The notes beneath the pieces are model-generated. The model was not told where the DNA came from, did not search any database, and worked only from the letters and a program-made list of their open reading frames with translations. A stretch of DNA of 13,601 nucleotides from an uncultured Actinomycetes bacterium. GTDB taxonomy: Bacteria > Actinomycetota > Acidimicrobiia > Acidimicrobiales > Microtrichaceae. The first letter of the stretch is position 1. Every line of letters starts with the position of its first letter. The position numbers were made by a program, and so were the translations under genes. Of this stretch, positions 1 to 7,432 are shown piece after piece. The stretch spans positions 1 to 13,601 of the forward strand of contig CAJBIS010000012.1 in NCBI GenBank assembly GCA_903953195.1, read 5' to 3'.

Positions 1-5
1 CCGTC

Positions 6-1346
6 GTGTCACGTCCAGCGGTGCGGTTCGGCACCGACGGCGTTCGTGGTGTCGCCAACCGGGACCTGACCCCGGAGATCGCCCTGGCCATCGGCCGCGC
101 CGCCGTGGGCCTCGCGCCCCGACGTCCGGTGCTGATCGGCTGCGACACCCGTCGATCCGGTGCGATGCTCGCCGCCGCGGTCGCCGCGGGTGTGTGTTCG
201 GAAGGTGCGGACGCCGTGCAGCTCGGTGTGGTGCCGACGCCGGCGGTCGCGCTGGCATCGAAGGATGCCGACGCAGTGGGCGTGATGATCTCGGCGTCGC
301 ACAACCCGTTCGCCGACAACGGGATCAAGCTGTTCGCTCCGGGCGGCCGCAAGCTCGCCGACGTCGAACAGACGGCGGTGGAGTCCGCGATCGCCGCCGC
401 GCTCGAGTCGCCGCATGCCCCGGGGCCGACCGGTGGTGACGTCGGCGTCGTCCGGGCCGATGGCGGCGCGCTGGATCGGTACGCCGACGCGGTGGTCGCC
501 GCGCTCGATGGCCGTGAGCTGCGTGGTCTGCACCTGGTGGTCGACACGGCGAACGGGTCGAACCACGAGGTCGCGCCGCGGGTGCTGCGCGGACTCGGCG
601 CGACGGTCGACGTGCTCGCCGACGATCCGGACGGAACGAACATCAATGAGTCGTGCGGTTCGACTCATCCCGAGCAGCTGCAGTCAGCGGTCGTCGCAGC
701 GGGCGCCGACGCGGGCATCGCCTTCGACGGCGACGCCGATCGCGTGCTCGCGGTGAGCGCCGACGGTGAGCTCGTCGATGGCGACCAGATCCTGGCGCTG
801 TGCGCCGTCGACCTGCGCGACCGGGGCCGTCTGCACGCCGACACCGTGGTCGTGACCGTGATGTCGAACCTGGGATTCCGACACGCCATGCGCGACGCGG
901 GCATCGACGTGGTCGAGACGGCGGTCGGTGACCGGTACGTGCTCGAGGCCATGGCGGACGGCGGGTTCTCGCTCGGCGGCGAGCAGTCGGGTCACGTGAT
1001 CTTCGGTGATCTGGCGACGACGGGCGACGGACTGCTGACGGCGGTCATGCTGCTCGATCTGGTTCGTCGGTCCGGTCAGACGCTCGAGTCGCTCACGGCG
1101 GCGTCGATGGCTCGTCTGCCGCAGGTGCTCGAGAACGTGCGACTCACCTCGCCGATGCCGGACGTCGTCGACCGTGTGGCCGCCGAGATCGCCGAGGCCG
1201 CCGACCTGCTCGGGGAGCGGGGTCGAGTGCTGCTGCGACCGTCGGGCACCGAGCCCGTCGTGCGGGTGATGGTCGAGGCGCCGACCGCGGACGAGGCGCA
1301 GACGGTTGCCGATCGGCTCGCCGAGGCCGTCCGTCGACTCGGCTGA
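6..1346 (+). CDS. glmM: Phosphoglucosamine mutase
   Basis: Cytoplasmic enzyme that converts glucosamine-6-phosphate to glucosamine-1-phosphate on the route to UDP-GlcNAc and peptidoglycan. The 446 residues match the usual family length. The family landmarks are all present: the N-terminal RFGTDGVRG signature (7-15), the phosphoserine loop ISASHNP (95-101, phosphorylated serine expected at 98), the metal-binding DGDADR loop (241-246), the sugar-specificity loop GGEQSGH (324-330) and the C-terminal phosphate-binding loop RPSGTEPVVRV (411-421). The start is a GTG only five bases from the window edge, so any ribosome binding site or promoter lies outside; the protein begins where GlmM proteins normally begin, so I regard it as complete. 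A GlmS-like gene follows after 99 bases, the classical pairing for amino-sugar synthesis. Nothing in it looks broken. Confidence 0.96.
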   Translation: MSRPAVRFGTDGVRGVANRDLTPEIALAIGRAAVGLAPRRPVLIGCDTRRSGAMLAAAVAAGVCSEGADAVQLGVVPTPAVALASKDADAVGVMISASHNPFADNGIKLFAPGGRKLADVEQTAVESAIAAALESPHAPGPTGGDVGVVRADGGALDRYADAVVAALDGRELRGLHLVVDTANGSNHEVAPRVLRGLGATVDVLADDPDGTNINESCGSTHPEQLQSAVVAAGADAGIAFDGDADRVLAVSADGELVDGDQILALCAVDLRDRGRLHADTVVVTVMSNLGFRHAMRDAGIDVVETAVGDRYVLEAMADGGFSLGGEQSGHVIFGDLATTGDGLLTAVMLLDLVRRSGQTLESLTAASMARLPQVLENVRLTSPMPDVVDRVAAEIAEAADLLGERGRVLLRPSGTEPVVRVMVEAPTADEAQTVADRLAEAVRRLG

Positions 1347-1409
1347 CTCGGGAAGATCTGCTCGGCCGTCCGACCGGCCCACCCCTGTCGCGTATCGGTC
1401 GACCACCCG

Positions 1410-1435
1410 TACACTCGGAGGGTCGATCCGGGAGG
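1410..1435 (+). promoter_or_regulatory. Candidate -10 box and Shine-Dalgarno ahead of the glmS-like gene
   Basis: The 99-base gap between glmM and the next gene contains TACACT at 1410-1415, which fits the actinobacterial TANNNT -10 pattern, and a clear GGAGG at 1431-1435, ten bases before the ATG at 1446. Transcription would start near 1421-1423 and give a leader of roughly 24 bases. I see no convincing -35 hexamer at 16-18 bases upstream. The ribosome binding site is much more certain than the promoter. It suggests the glmS-like gene can be expressed independently of glmM. Confidence 0.4.
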
Positions 1436-1445
1436 ACGTCCATCC

Positions 1446-4400
1446 ATGTGCGGAATCATCGCCGTCGTTCGGCGCCAGCCGACTCGCGAACCCATCGCTG
1501 CCGCAGCGCTGATCGAACGCCTCGACGCGGTCGCGCCGCTGCTCGTCGCGGAGCGGACCGATCGGGCGCAACGACTGCATGCCGCCGCCGAGCTGATCGC
1601 CGCGGTCGACACCGACCTGCGTGGTGTGCCGGGCGTGCTCACCCTGCTCGACGACCCGGCCGGCACCGAGCGGATCGCCGCCCGGGTCGCGGCCCTCACC
1701 GAGTCCGCCGCAGTGATCGAGGCCGATCTCGACGACCCGCACCATCCGGTCGAGCCGGGTGACCTCGAGGCCACCAACGCCGCGCTGATCGCGTGCAAGG
1801 ACGGGTTGTGGGCCATCGCCCGCGACCGGCTGCGTGCCGCCGCCGGCATCGGAGTCCTCACCGAGGACGTGCCATCTCCGGCCGGAGTCGGCGTGTTGTT
1901 CAGCCTGCATCAGGCGCTGTCCGCGCTCGACCGCCTCGAGGTCCGTGGCCGTGACTCGGCGGGACTCGAGGTGCAGCTCTGGGGTCACGGTCTCGACCTG
2001 TCGTCGCCGGTCGTGGCACGGCTGATCGAGGAACGACGCGATCCGAGCTTCACCGGTGGTGCCGTGCGTGCCGACGGTGACGTGCTCGTCGTGGTCCACA
2101 AGGCTGCGGCCGAGATCGGTGAGCTGGGCGACAACACCGCATCGCTGCGCGCCGCCATCCGTGACGACCAGCTCCTGCAGCTCGCGCTGGAGTCGCCCGG
2201 TGTCGAGGGCGTCGTTCTGGGTCACACCCGGTGGGCGTCGATCGGCATCATCTCGGAGCCGAACGCGCACCCGCAGAGCTCCGACGAGCTCGAGTCGATC
2301 GGCGCGCCGCTCGTCACGGCGGTCCTGAACGGCGACGTCGACAACCATGCCGACCTGGTGGCGTCGGACGGTCTGCAGCTCGCGCCCGAGATCACCACCG
2401 ACGCCAAGGTGATCCCGACGCTCACCAGCCGTGGCCTGCTCGACGGCCGCGACGTCCGCACGGCGTTCCGCGACACCGTCGCCCGACTCGAGGGCTCGGT
2501 GGCGATCGGTGCGACCTCCGTCTCGGAGCCGGACCGCGTCCTGTTGGCGCTCCGGGGGAGTGGGCAGGCGCTCTACGTCGGGCTGGCCGAGGACGCCTTC
2601 ATCGTGGCGTCCGAGCCCTACGGCGTGGTCGAGGAGACCGCCGAGTTCCTGCGGATGGACGGTGAGACGCCGTCCGACCCCGACAATCCGACGGGCAGCC
2701 GGGGCCAGATCGTCGAGCTGCGTGTCGACGGAGCGGGCACCGTCGAGGGCATCGGGCGCTGGTCCTACGACGGCACCGAGCTGCCGGTGGCCGACGCCGA
2801 CCTCGCGGTGGCGCAGATCACCACCCGCGACATCGACCGGGGCGCCGCGCCGCACTACCTCCTGAAGGAGATCAGCGATTCTCCGGCGTCGTTCCGCAAG
2901 ACGTTGCGCGGCAAGCTCATCGAGGCCGATGACGGCACGTTCGGCGTCGTGCTCGGCAGCGACACGGTTCCCGCGGACGTCGTCTCGGGCCTCCGGTCCG
3001 GGCGCATCCAGCGGATCGTGGTCATCGGTCAGGGCACCGCCGCAGTGGCGGGTCAGAGCCTGGCGCACCACCTGTCGGAGCTGCTGTCCGAGACCCCGGT
3101 CCGGGTCGAGGCGTTGCCCGCCACGGAGCTGTCGGGCTTCCGGATGCGCAGCGACATGTCGGACACGCTCGCGGTGGCCATCAGCCAGTCGGGGACGACG
3201 ACCGACACCAACCGCACGGTCGACCTGATCCGCGGCCGCGGCGCCTCGGTGATCGCCATCGTGAACCGGCGCAACAGTGATCTCACCGACAAGTCCGACG
3301 GCGTGCTCTACACCTCGGACGGGCGCGACGTGGAGATGAGCGTCGCGTCGACCAAGGCGTTCTACTCGCAGGTCGCCGCGGGCCTGCTGCTCGGGTACGC
3401 GCTCGCCGAGCACGTCGACGGGGCCCGCACGTGCGCCGAGCCGGGGGAGCAGGCGCTGCTGCAGTCGTTGAGTGAGATCCCGTCGGTCCTCGAGCGCACG
3501 CTCGCCACCCGCGACTCGATCGCCGCTGCGGCGCAGTCCCTCGCACCGTCGCGCCGCTACTGGGCGATCGTCGGCAACGGCGTCAACCAGATCGCCGCCC
3601 GCGAGCTGCGCATCAAGTTGTCGGAGCTCTGTTACAAGTCGATCGCCTGTGATGCCACCGAGGACAAGAAGCACATCGACCTGTCGTCGGAACCGCTGAT
3701 CTTCGTGTGCGCCGCCGGACTGGTCGGCTCGACCGCGGACGACGTGGCCAAGGAGGTGGCGATCTTCCGGGCGCACAAGGCCGCACCGATCGTCGTCGCC
3801 TCGGAGTCCGACCGCGCCTTCACCTCGGCGCTCGCGGTGCTCACCGTGCCCGAGACACACCCGCGCCTCGGCTTCGTCCCGGCGACCATGGTCGGCCACC
3901 TCTTCGGGTACGAGGCGGCGTTGGCGATCGACGCCCAGGCTCGCCCGCTGCGTGAGGCCCGGTCCGTCATCGACGAGACGGTCGCCGCGCTCGCCGAGCC
4001 GGATGCGTCCCGCAGCGTCAACGAGTTGCTCGACGACGTGCAGGAGCAGATCGTGCCGCCGGCATCCGCGTACTTCGACGCACTCCGGTCCGGGGCGCTG
4101 AACGGCCACCTCGAGGCCGGCACCGCCGTCCGGCTCGCCGGACTGTTCCGCTACGCGACGGGGATCAGCCCGCTCGACGGCTACCAGCTCGAGTACGGCA
4201 AGGTCGGGACGCCCGGCGTCGTGCTCGACGACCTGTCCGCGGGGCTCACCGCCGCCATCGAGGAACTGACCCGACCCGTCGACGCCATCAAGCACCAGGC
4301 CAAGACGGTCACCGTCGGGATCAGTCGGAGCGACGAGTCGTTGCTCGAGGTGCCGCTCGTCTCGGCGACGCTCGCGGCCGGCTCGCCTCGTGACCGCCTC

Positions 4401-4901
4401 ACGTACTCGACGCTGCGGTCGCTCGGCGAGCTCGACCCGGCGGTCGTCGAGGTGCTCGGAGCCACCCGCTACGCCGTCGAGGGTGGTGCCGACCCGGATC
4501 GGGCGACGCTCGTCGTGCTCGATCGGACCGGCGTGTCGGCGGGCCTGCCCTCCCGGGTCGACCGCGATCCGAGGCTGCGGGGCACCAAGGCACTCGTGGC
4601 CCGCGAGCAGGAACTGCTGGTGGCCCGCGGCCGGAGCGACGGGCGTCTCGTCGTGATCATCCCGGAGACCAAGGACGGGATCACCACCGGGCTGATGCTG
4701 CTCCACGTGCAGCTGGCCGACACGCTGCCCGCGTCCACGACCCGGGCGGTCCTGCAGGGCTACCGCCGTCGCTATCAGGCCCTCAAGGACGCGGTCACCG
4801 AGACCGAGGACGTGTTCCGCGACGACCTGCTCGCACAGCAGCCGCTGGCGGACCTGCTCACCGAGTCGATCCTGTCGCTGGCCGACCGCTGGCGCACCTG
4901 A
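1446..4901 (+). CDS. glmS: Long divergent GlmS-like glutamine amidotransferase / tandem SIS protein
   Basis: Glucosamine-6-phosphate synthase-like, 1151 residues against about 610 for ordinary GlmS. The ATG is fixed by the N-terminal nucleophile Cys2 (MCGIIAVV) and a GGAGG site. The glutaminase domain keeps the expected residues: HTRW (260-263), NAHP (273-276), Asn295-Gly296 for the oxyanion hole and Asp319. A mostly helical-looking insertion (about 11-150) splits the first strand from the RGRDSAG segment (167-173). Two SIS domains follow (about 515-660 and 700-835) with SQSG (580-583), VASTKAF (633-639) and counterparts of E. coli Lys485, Glu488 and His504 (Lys724, Glu727, His743). By hand alignment the Schiff-base Lys603 becomes Arg839 and Ser303 becomes Ala532. 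About 300 further residues at the C-terminus have no counterpart in canonical GlmS. Placement after glmM argues for amino-sugar synthesis, but the sugar-site changes leave the exact reaction open. Confidence 0.85.
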   Translation: MCGIIAVVRRQPTREPIAAAALIERLDAVAPLLVAERTDRAQRLHAAAELIAAVDTDLRGVPGVLTLLDDPAGTERIAARVAALTESAAVIEADLDDPHHPVEPGDLEATNAALIACKDGLWAIARDRLRAAAGIGVLTEDVPSPAGVGVLFSLHQALSALDRLEVRGRDSAGLEVQLWGHGLDLSSPVVARLIEERRDPSFTGGAVRADGDVLVVVHKAAAEIGELGDNTASLRAAIRDDQLLQLALESPGVEGVVLGHTRWASIGIISEPNAHPQSSDELESIGAPLVTAVLNGDVDNHADLVASDGLQLAPEITTDAKVIPTLTSRGLLDGRDVRTAFRDTVARLEGSVAIGATSVSEPDRVLLALRGSGQALYVGLAEDAFIVASEPYGVVEETAEFLRMDGETPSDPDNPTGSRGQIVELRVDGAGTVEGIGRWSYDGTELPVADADLAVAQITTRDIDRGAAPHYLLKEISDSPASFRKTLRGKLIEADDGTFGVVLGSDTVPADVVSGLRSGRIQRIVVIGQGTAAVAGQSLAHHLSELLSETPVRVEALPATELSGFRMRSDMSDTLAVAISQSGTTTDTNRTVDLIRGRGASVIAIVNRRNSDLTDKSDGVLYTSDGRDVEMSVASTKAFYSQVAAGLLLGYALAEHVDGARTCAEPGEQALLQSLSEIPSVLERTLATRDSIAAAAQSLAPSRRYWAIVGNGVNQIAARELRIKLSELCYKSIACDATEDKKHIDLSSEPLIFVCAAGLVGSTADDVAKEVAIFRAHKAAPIVVASESDRAFTSALAVLTVPETHPRLGFVPATMVGHLFGYEAALAIDAQARPLREARSVIDETVAALAEPDASRSVNELLDDVQEQIVPPASAYFDALRSGALNGHLEAGTAVRLAGLFRYATGISPLDGYQLEYGKVGTPGVVLDDLSAGLTAAIEELTRPVDAIKHQAKTVTVGISRSDESLLEVPLVSATLAAGSPRDRLTYSTLRSLGELDPAVVEVLGATRYAVEGGADPDRATLVVLDRTGVSAGLPSRVDRDPRLRGTKALVAREQELLVARGRSDGRLVVIIPETKDGITTGLMLLHVQLADTLPASTTRAVLQGYRRRYQALKDAVTETEDVFRDDLLAQQPLADLLTESILSLADRWRT

Positions 4902-4927
4902 TCCCGATCGCTGCGGACATCGACCAC

Positions 4928-5314
4928 ATGGCCAACCGGTCGACCGTGCGGGGCATCGGCACGGATCTCGTGGACGTGGCCCGATTCCGGGGGGTGCTCG
5001 AGCGCACGCCCGGCGTCGTCGACCGCCTGTTCACCGATGACGAACTCGAGGTCGTCGCACCGCGCCGCGACCGGGTGCCCGGCCTGGCCGCACGATTCGC
5101 GGCCAAGGAGGCGGTGATGAAGGCGATGCAGTGTGGCATGGCCGATGTCGCGTTCACCGAGATCGAGGTGCGCGGCGGCGGTGCGTCGGCGCCGACGGTG
5201 TCACTCTCGGGCCGTGCCGCCGAGCGCGCCGCCGCACGGGGCATCTCGACGTGGCACCTGTCGCTCACGCACACCGACGAGCTGGCCCACGCCATGGTGG
5301 TGGCCGAGGGCTGA
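4928..5314 (+). CDS. acpS: Holo-[acyl-carrier-protein] synthase
   Basis: Transfers the 4'-phosphopantetheine arm from coenzyme A to a serine of apo-ACP, activating fatty-acid synthesis. At 128 residues it has normal length for the AcpS class. Visible landmarks are GIGTDLVDVARF (9-20, metal-binding Asp13), FTDDEL (35-40), RFAAKEAVMKAM (56-67, with metal-ligand Glu61 and Lys65) and SLTHTDELAHA (112-122), which corresponds to the SxSH motif with a Thr replacing the second Ser. The ATG lies 27 bases after the glmS-like stop, so it is probably cotranscribed. No good Shine-Dalgarno is visible; an in-frame GTG at 4946 (residue 7) is a less likely alternative start. acpS beside glmM/glmS and the NAD(P)HX repair gene is a common bacterial neighbourhood. 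It converges on the antiporter gene with a gap of 29 bases. Confidence 0.94.
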   Translation: MANRSTVRGIGTDLVDVARFRGVLERTPGVVDRLFTDDELEVVAPRRDRVPGLAARFAAKEAVMKAMQCGMADVAFTEIEVRGGGASAPTVSLSGRAAERAAARGISTWHLSLTHTDELAHAMVVAEG

Positions 5315-5343
5315 GCCGGTCGTCGGTGCGGACCCCGGTCGTG

Positions 5344-7299
5344 TCAGCGGGTGGCGCCGAGTCGGTCCACGAGGCGGGCGTAGATCTCGTCGAGTGCTTC
5401 GCGGTGGGTCTGGTCGAGTTCGCCGAGTGTGAGTCCGAGCACGTAGCTGCGGCGCAGCCGGTCGATGGTCGACAGGCGTTCGATGAGCTCCAGGTCGCGT
5501 TCGGGGTCGTGGCCGACGAGCTGGCTGGCGGCCCCCCGCAGGAGGTCGGCGTCCGCGGCGGCGGCTGCGAGTTCGTCGGTGACCGCGTCGGGGAGCCCGA
5601 GATCGACACCGAGTTCCCGGGCCGCGACCTCGGCGGGTTCGTCGTCGCCGGCGAGGTCGACGGCGAGGGCCGCGAGTGGGAGCACCTGTGGGTGGTTGGT
5701 GAGGTTCGCCTCGAGCGCGGCTGCGGCATCCTCGCCGCGTTCCACCAGTTCGGCGAACGACTCGACGACAGGGAAGCGCAGCAGGTGCGAGGGGTCCAGC
5801 ACACTGGCGTCCCGCCGTCGGCGCGACAGTTCGTCCTCGAGGTCGGGCAGCGCGGAGCCGAGGACCCCCGTGGCGTCGAGGAGCCGCCACGAGCGTCGGG
5901 ATCCGGTGCGGATCAACTCGCAGAAGGCCTCGATCGCCGGGTCGTCCCAGGCGAGCCGGTCCGCTGCGGCGTCTCGCAGCCAGTCGACGAGCTCGTCGGA
6001 TGGTCGGTGCGCCGCCGAGAGTCGAGCCGCTTCGAGCGCGACGCCGAGTGCCAGCGGACCCGCGGGTCGTGCTCGGAGTTCCACCGTGTCGTCGGCGAGT
6101 CGGAGCCACCCGCCGCTCGGCATCTCCGTCGTGGCCTGCGGGCGATCGGCGATGGGCGCAACGGCGAGGCGGGCGCGGATGGCCCAGGGTGCGATCAGCG
6201 TGGTGACGAGCACGACCACGAGGATCGCTGCGTAGAGGTCCTTCGTGAGCGCGCCGGACGAGAGTCCGATGGTGGCGAAGATGAGGCCCACCTCGCCGCG
6301 CGGCATCATGCCGATTCCGATGAGGAAGCGGTCCACCGGACCGCGGCCGGCGGCCCAACCGGCGGCGACCTTGCCGACGATCGCCACGGCGAGGAGCGCT
6401 CCCGCGAGTCCGAGCACGCTGGGGTCGACGAGGTCGGCGACGTTCACCTCGAGCCCCACCGAGACGAAGAAGATCGGCACGAAGAAGGCCGACAGCGGTG
6501 TCAGGTCGCGCTCGATGCGCTCGGCCTGACGGGTCTGTCCGAGCGCCAGGCCGGCGACGAACGCACCGATGATCGCCGCCAGTTTCGCCAGCACCGCCAG
6601 CTCGGCGAACGCCAGCGTGACCACGATCGCCGCGATCAACAGGGTGCTCGGATTCACGGCTCGGCGGCGGATCCAGGTGAACAGCGGTGGCGCGAGCCGC
6701 TGGGCGACGAAGGTGGCCACCACGAGGAACAGGACGGCGACGCCGAGCACGCCGGCGGCGCCGAGCAGGTCGACCGAACCCTGCTCCACCACACGGACCA
6801 TCACGGTGAGGATCACCAGACCCAGGACGTCGTCCACGACGGCGGCGCCCAGCACGATGCGGGACTCCGTGGTGGCGAGCATGCCGAGGTCCGCGAACGC
6901 TCGTGCCGTGATCCCCACCGACGTCGCCGCGAGTGCGGCACCCAGGAACGCGGCGACCACCGGTTCCTGACCGAATGCCACACCCACACCGAACCCGGCG
7001 GCGAACGGCAGGACGACACCGGCGATCGCAACGCTGAACGACGGACCACCGACCGTGCGCATCTCGGACAGGTTCATCTCCATGCCCACCTGCAGGAGCA
7101 GCAGGATCACGCCGAACTCCGCGAGCAGGGCGATCGTCTCGTTCAGCTCGACCCACCCGAGCAGTGACGGTCCGATGATGAGGCCGGCGACGATCTCACC
7201 GACGACCGCGGGCACGCGGATGCGATCGCAGAGTTCGCCGGCGAGTCGCGCCGCGCCGAGGATCAGCAGGAGTTCGAGGAGTGCGTGCCCGGCGTCCAC
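5344..7299 (-). CDS. CPA2-family cation:proton antiporter fused to a degenerate GlnD-like tail
   Basis: Inner-membrane Na+(K+)/H+ antiporter of the KefB/NapA type, 651 residues. The membrane part (about 1-378) shows roughly a dozen hydrophobic segments, the ion-binding Asp pair at 156-157 in GAAVVDDVLG, a conserved Lys at 310 in VGKVAAGW, and MMPRGEVGLIF (331-341), all typical of CPA2. There is no TrkA-N/RCK domain. Instead, residues about 395-650 resemble the linker and HD region of actinobacterial GlnD: RRSWRLLDATGVLGSALPDLE (468-488, first and last residues approximate), LDPSH (501-505), LPLAALAVDL (540-549), GLPDAVTDEL (568-577). The HD metal ligands appear replaced (HD to VD at 547-548, HH to AD), so the tail is probably a non-catalytic sensor. 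The GTG start is preceded by a candidate -10 on the same strand. It is the only minus-strand gene here, inserted between acpS and nnrD. Transported ion and signal are unknown. Confidence 0.9.
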   Translation of the reverse strand: MDAGHALLELLLILGAARLAGELCDRIRVPAVVGEIVAGLIIGPSLLGWVELNETIALLAEFGVILLLLQVGMEMNLSEMRTVGGPSFSVAIAGVVLPFAAGFGVGVAFGQEPVVAAFLGAALAATSVGITARAFADLGMLATTESRIVLGAAVVDDVLGLVILTVMVRVVEQGSVDLLGAAGVLGVAVLFLVVATFVAQRLAPPLFTWIRRRAVNPSTLLIAAIVVTLAFAELAVLAKLAAIIGAFVAGLALGQTRQAERIERDLTPLSAFFVPIFFVSVGLEVNVADLVDPSVLGLAGALLAVAIVGKVAAGWAAGRGPVDRFLIGIGMMPRGEVGLIFATIGLSSGALTKDLYAAILVVVLVTTLIAPWAIRARLAVAPIADRPQATTEMPSGGWLRLADDTVELRARPAGPLALGVALEAARLSAAHRPSDELVDWLRDAAADRLAWDDPAIEAFCELIRTGSRRSWRLLDATGVLGSALPDLEDELSRRRRDASVLDPSHLLRFPVVESFAELVERGEDAAAALEANLTNHPQVLPLAALAVDLAGDDEPAEVAARELGVDLGLPDAVTDELAAAAADADLLRGAASQLVGHDPERDLELIERLSTIDRLRRSYVLGLTLGELDQTHREALDEIYARLVDRLGATR

Positions 7300-7307
7300 G
7301 GTGTCCG

Positions 7308-7313
7308 AACGTA
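7308..7313 (-). promoter_or_regulatory. Candidate -10 box of the antiporter gene
   Basis: Read on the minus strand this is TACGTT, matching TANNNT, eight bases before the GTG start at 7299. With the usual 6-8 base distance to the transcription start, the mRNA would begin at or within two bases of the start codon, that is, be leaderless. No good Shine-Dalgarno lies in the eight bases between, which supports that reading. No -35 is evident. Confidence 0.4.
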
Positions 7314-7420
7314 GGCCACCGACCCACCTGCGGCGCCAGCGGAGCCTGTGAACGCTGCGTTACGAAATCGCGGCCGGCGCGGGTGCCGGATGACTCGAGC
7401 GGAGGCCGTCGGCGCGGCCG

Positions 7421-7426
7421 TAGCCT
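7421..7426 (+). promoter_or_regulatory. Candidate -10 box of nnrD, leaderless start
   Basis: TAGCCT, followed by exactly six bases and the GTG start at 7433. The same hexamer at the same distance precedes alr (8816-8821), and TACGAT occupies the same position before the uracil-DNA glycosylase gene. There is no Shine-Dalgarno in the six bases, so transcription probably starts on the start codon. No -35 is recognisable at the expected spacing. It sits in the 133-base divergent gap shared with the antiporter gene. Confidence 0.6.
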
Positions 7427-7432
7427 GACGGT

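Noticed and set aside
684..4706. A 1340-codon open frame on the minus strand, antisense to most of glmM and the glmS-like gene.
   Set aside because: It is in exact codon register with the sense genes, where stops need TTA, CTA or TCA sense codons that are very rare at this GC content. Its translation is Arg/Asp/His/Gly-rich with no recognisable motif, while the sense strand has clear family motifs throughout. I treat it as a compositional shadow.
4928..4948. Alternative acpS start at GTG 4946.
   Set aside because: Neither start has a good Shine-Dalgarno. The ATG is the first start after the glmS-like stop and gives a normal AcpS length, so I kept the ATG while noting the doubt.
5315..5343. 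Possible bidirectional terminator between the convergent acpS and antiporter genes.
   Set aside because: Only short imperfect inverted segments (CGGTC against GACCCCG) with no T-run on either strand. The gap is too small and the pairing too weak to call.
5131..7167. A 678-codon plus-strand open frame covering the antiporter gene and part of acpS.
   Set aside because: It is in codon register with the minus-strand antiporter gene and has low-complexity Glu/His/Arg/Gly composition. The minus strand encodes a membrane protein with conserved CPA2 motifs. Same shadow effect.
7351..7361. Palindrome AACGC-T-GCGTT in the divergent antiporter/nnrD promoter region, possible operator.
   Set aside because: Arms are only five bases and pairing stops at once on both sides. 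It is 38 bases beyond the antiporter -10 and 60 before the nnrD -10. This is too weak to call a regulatory site without conservation data.
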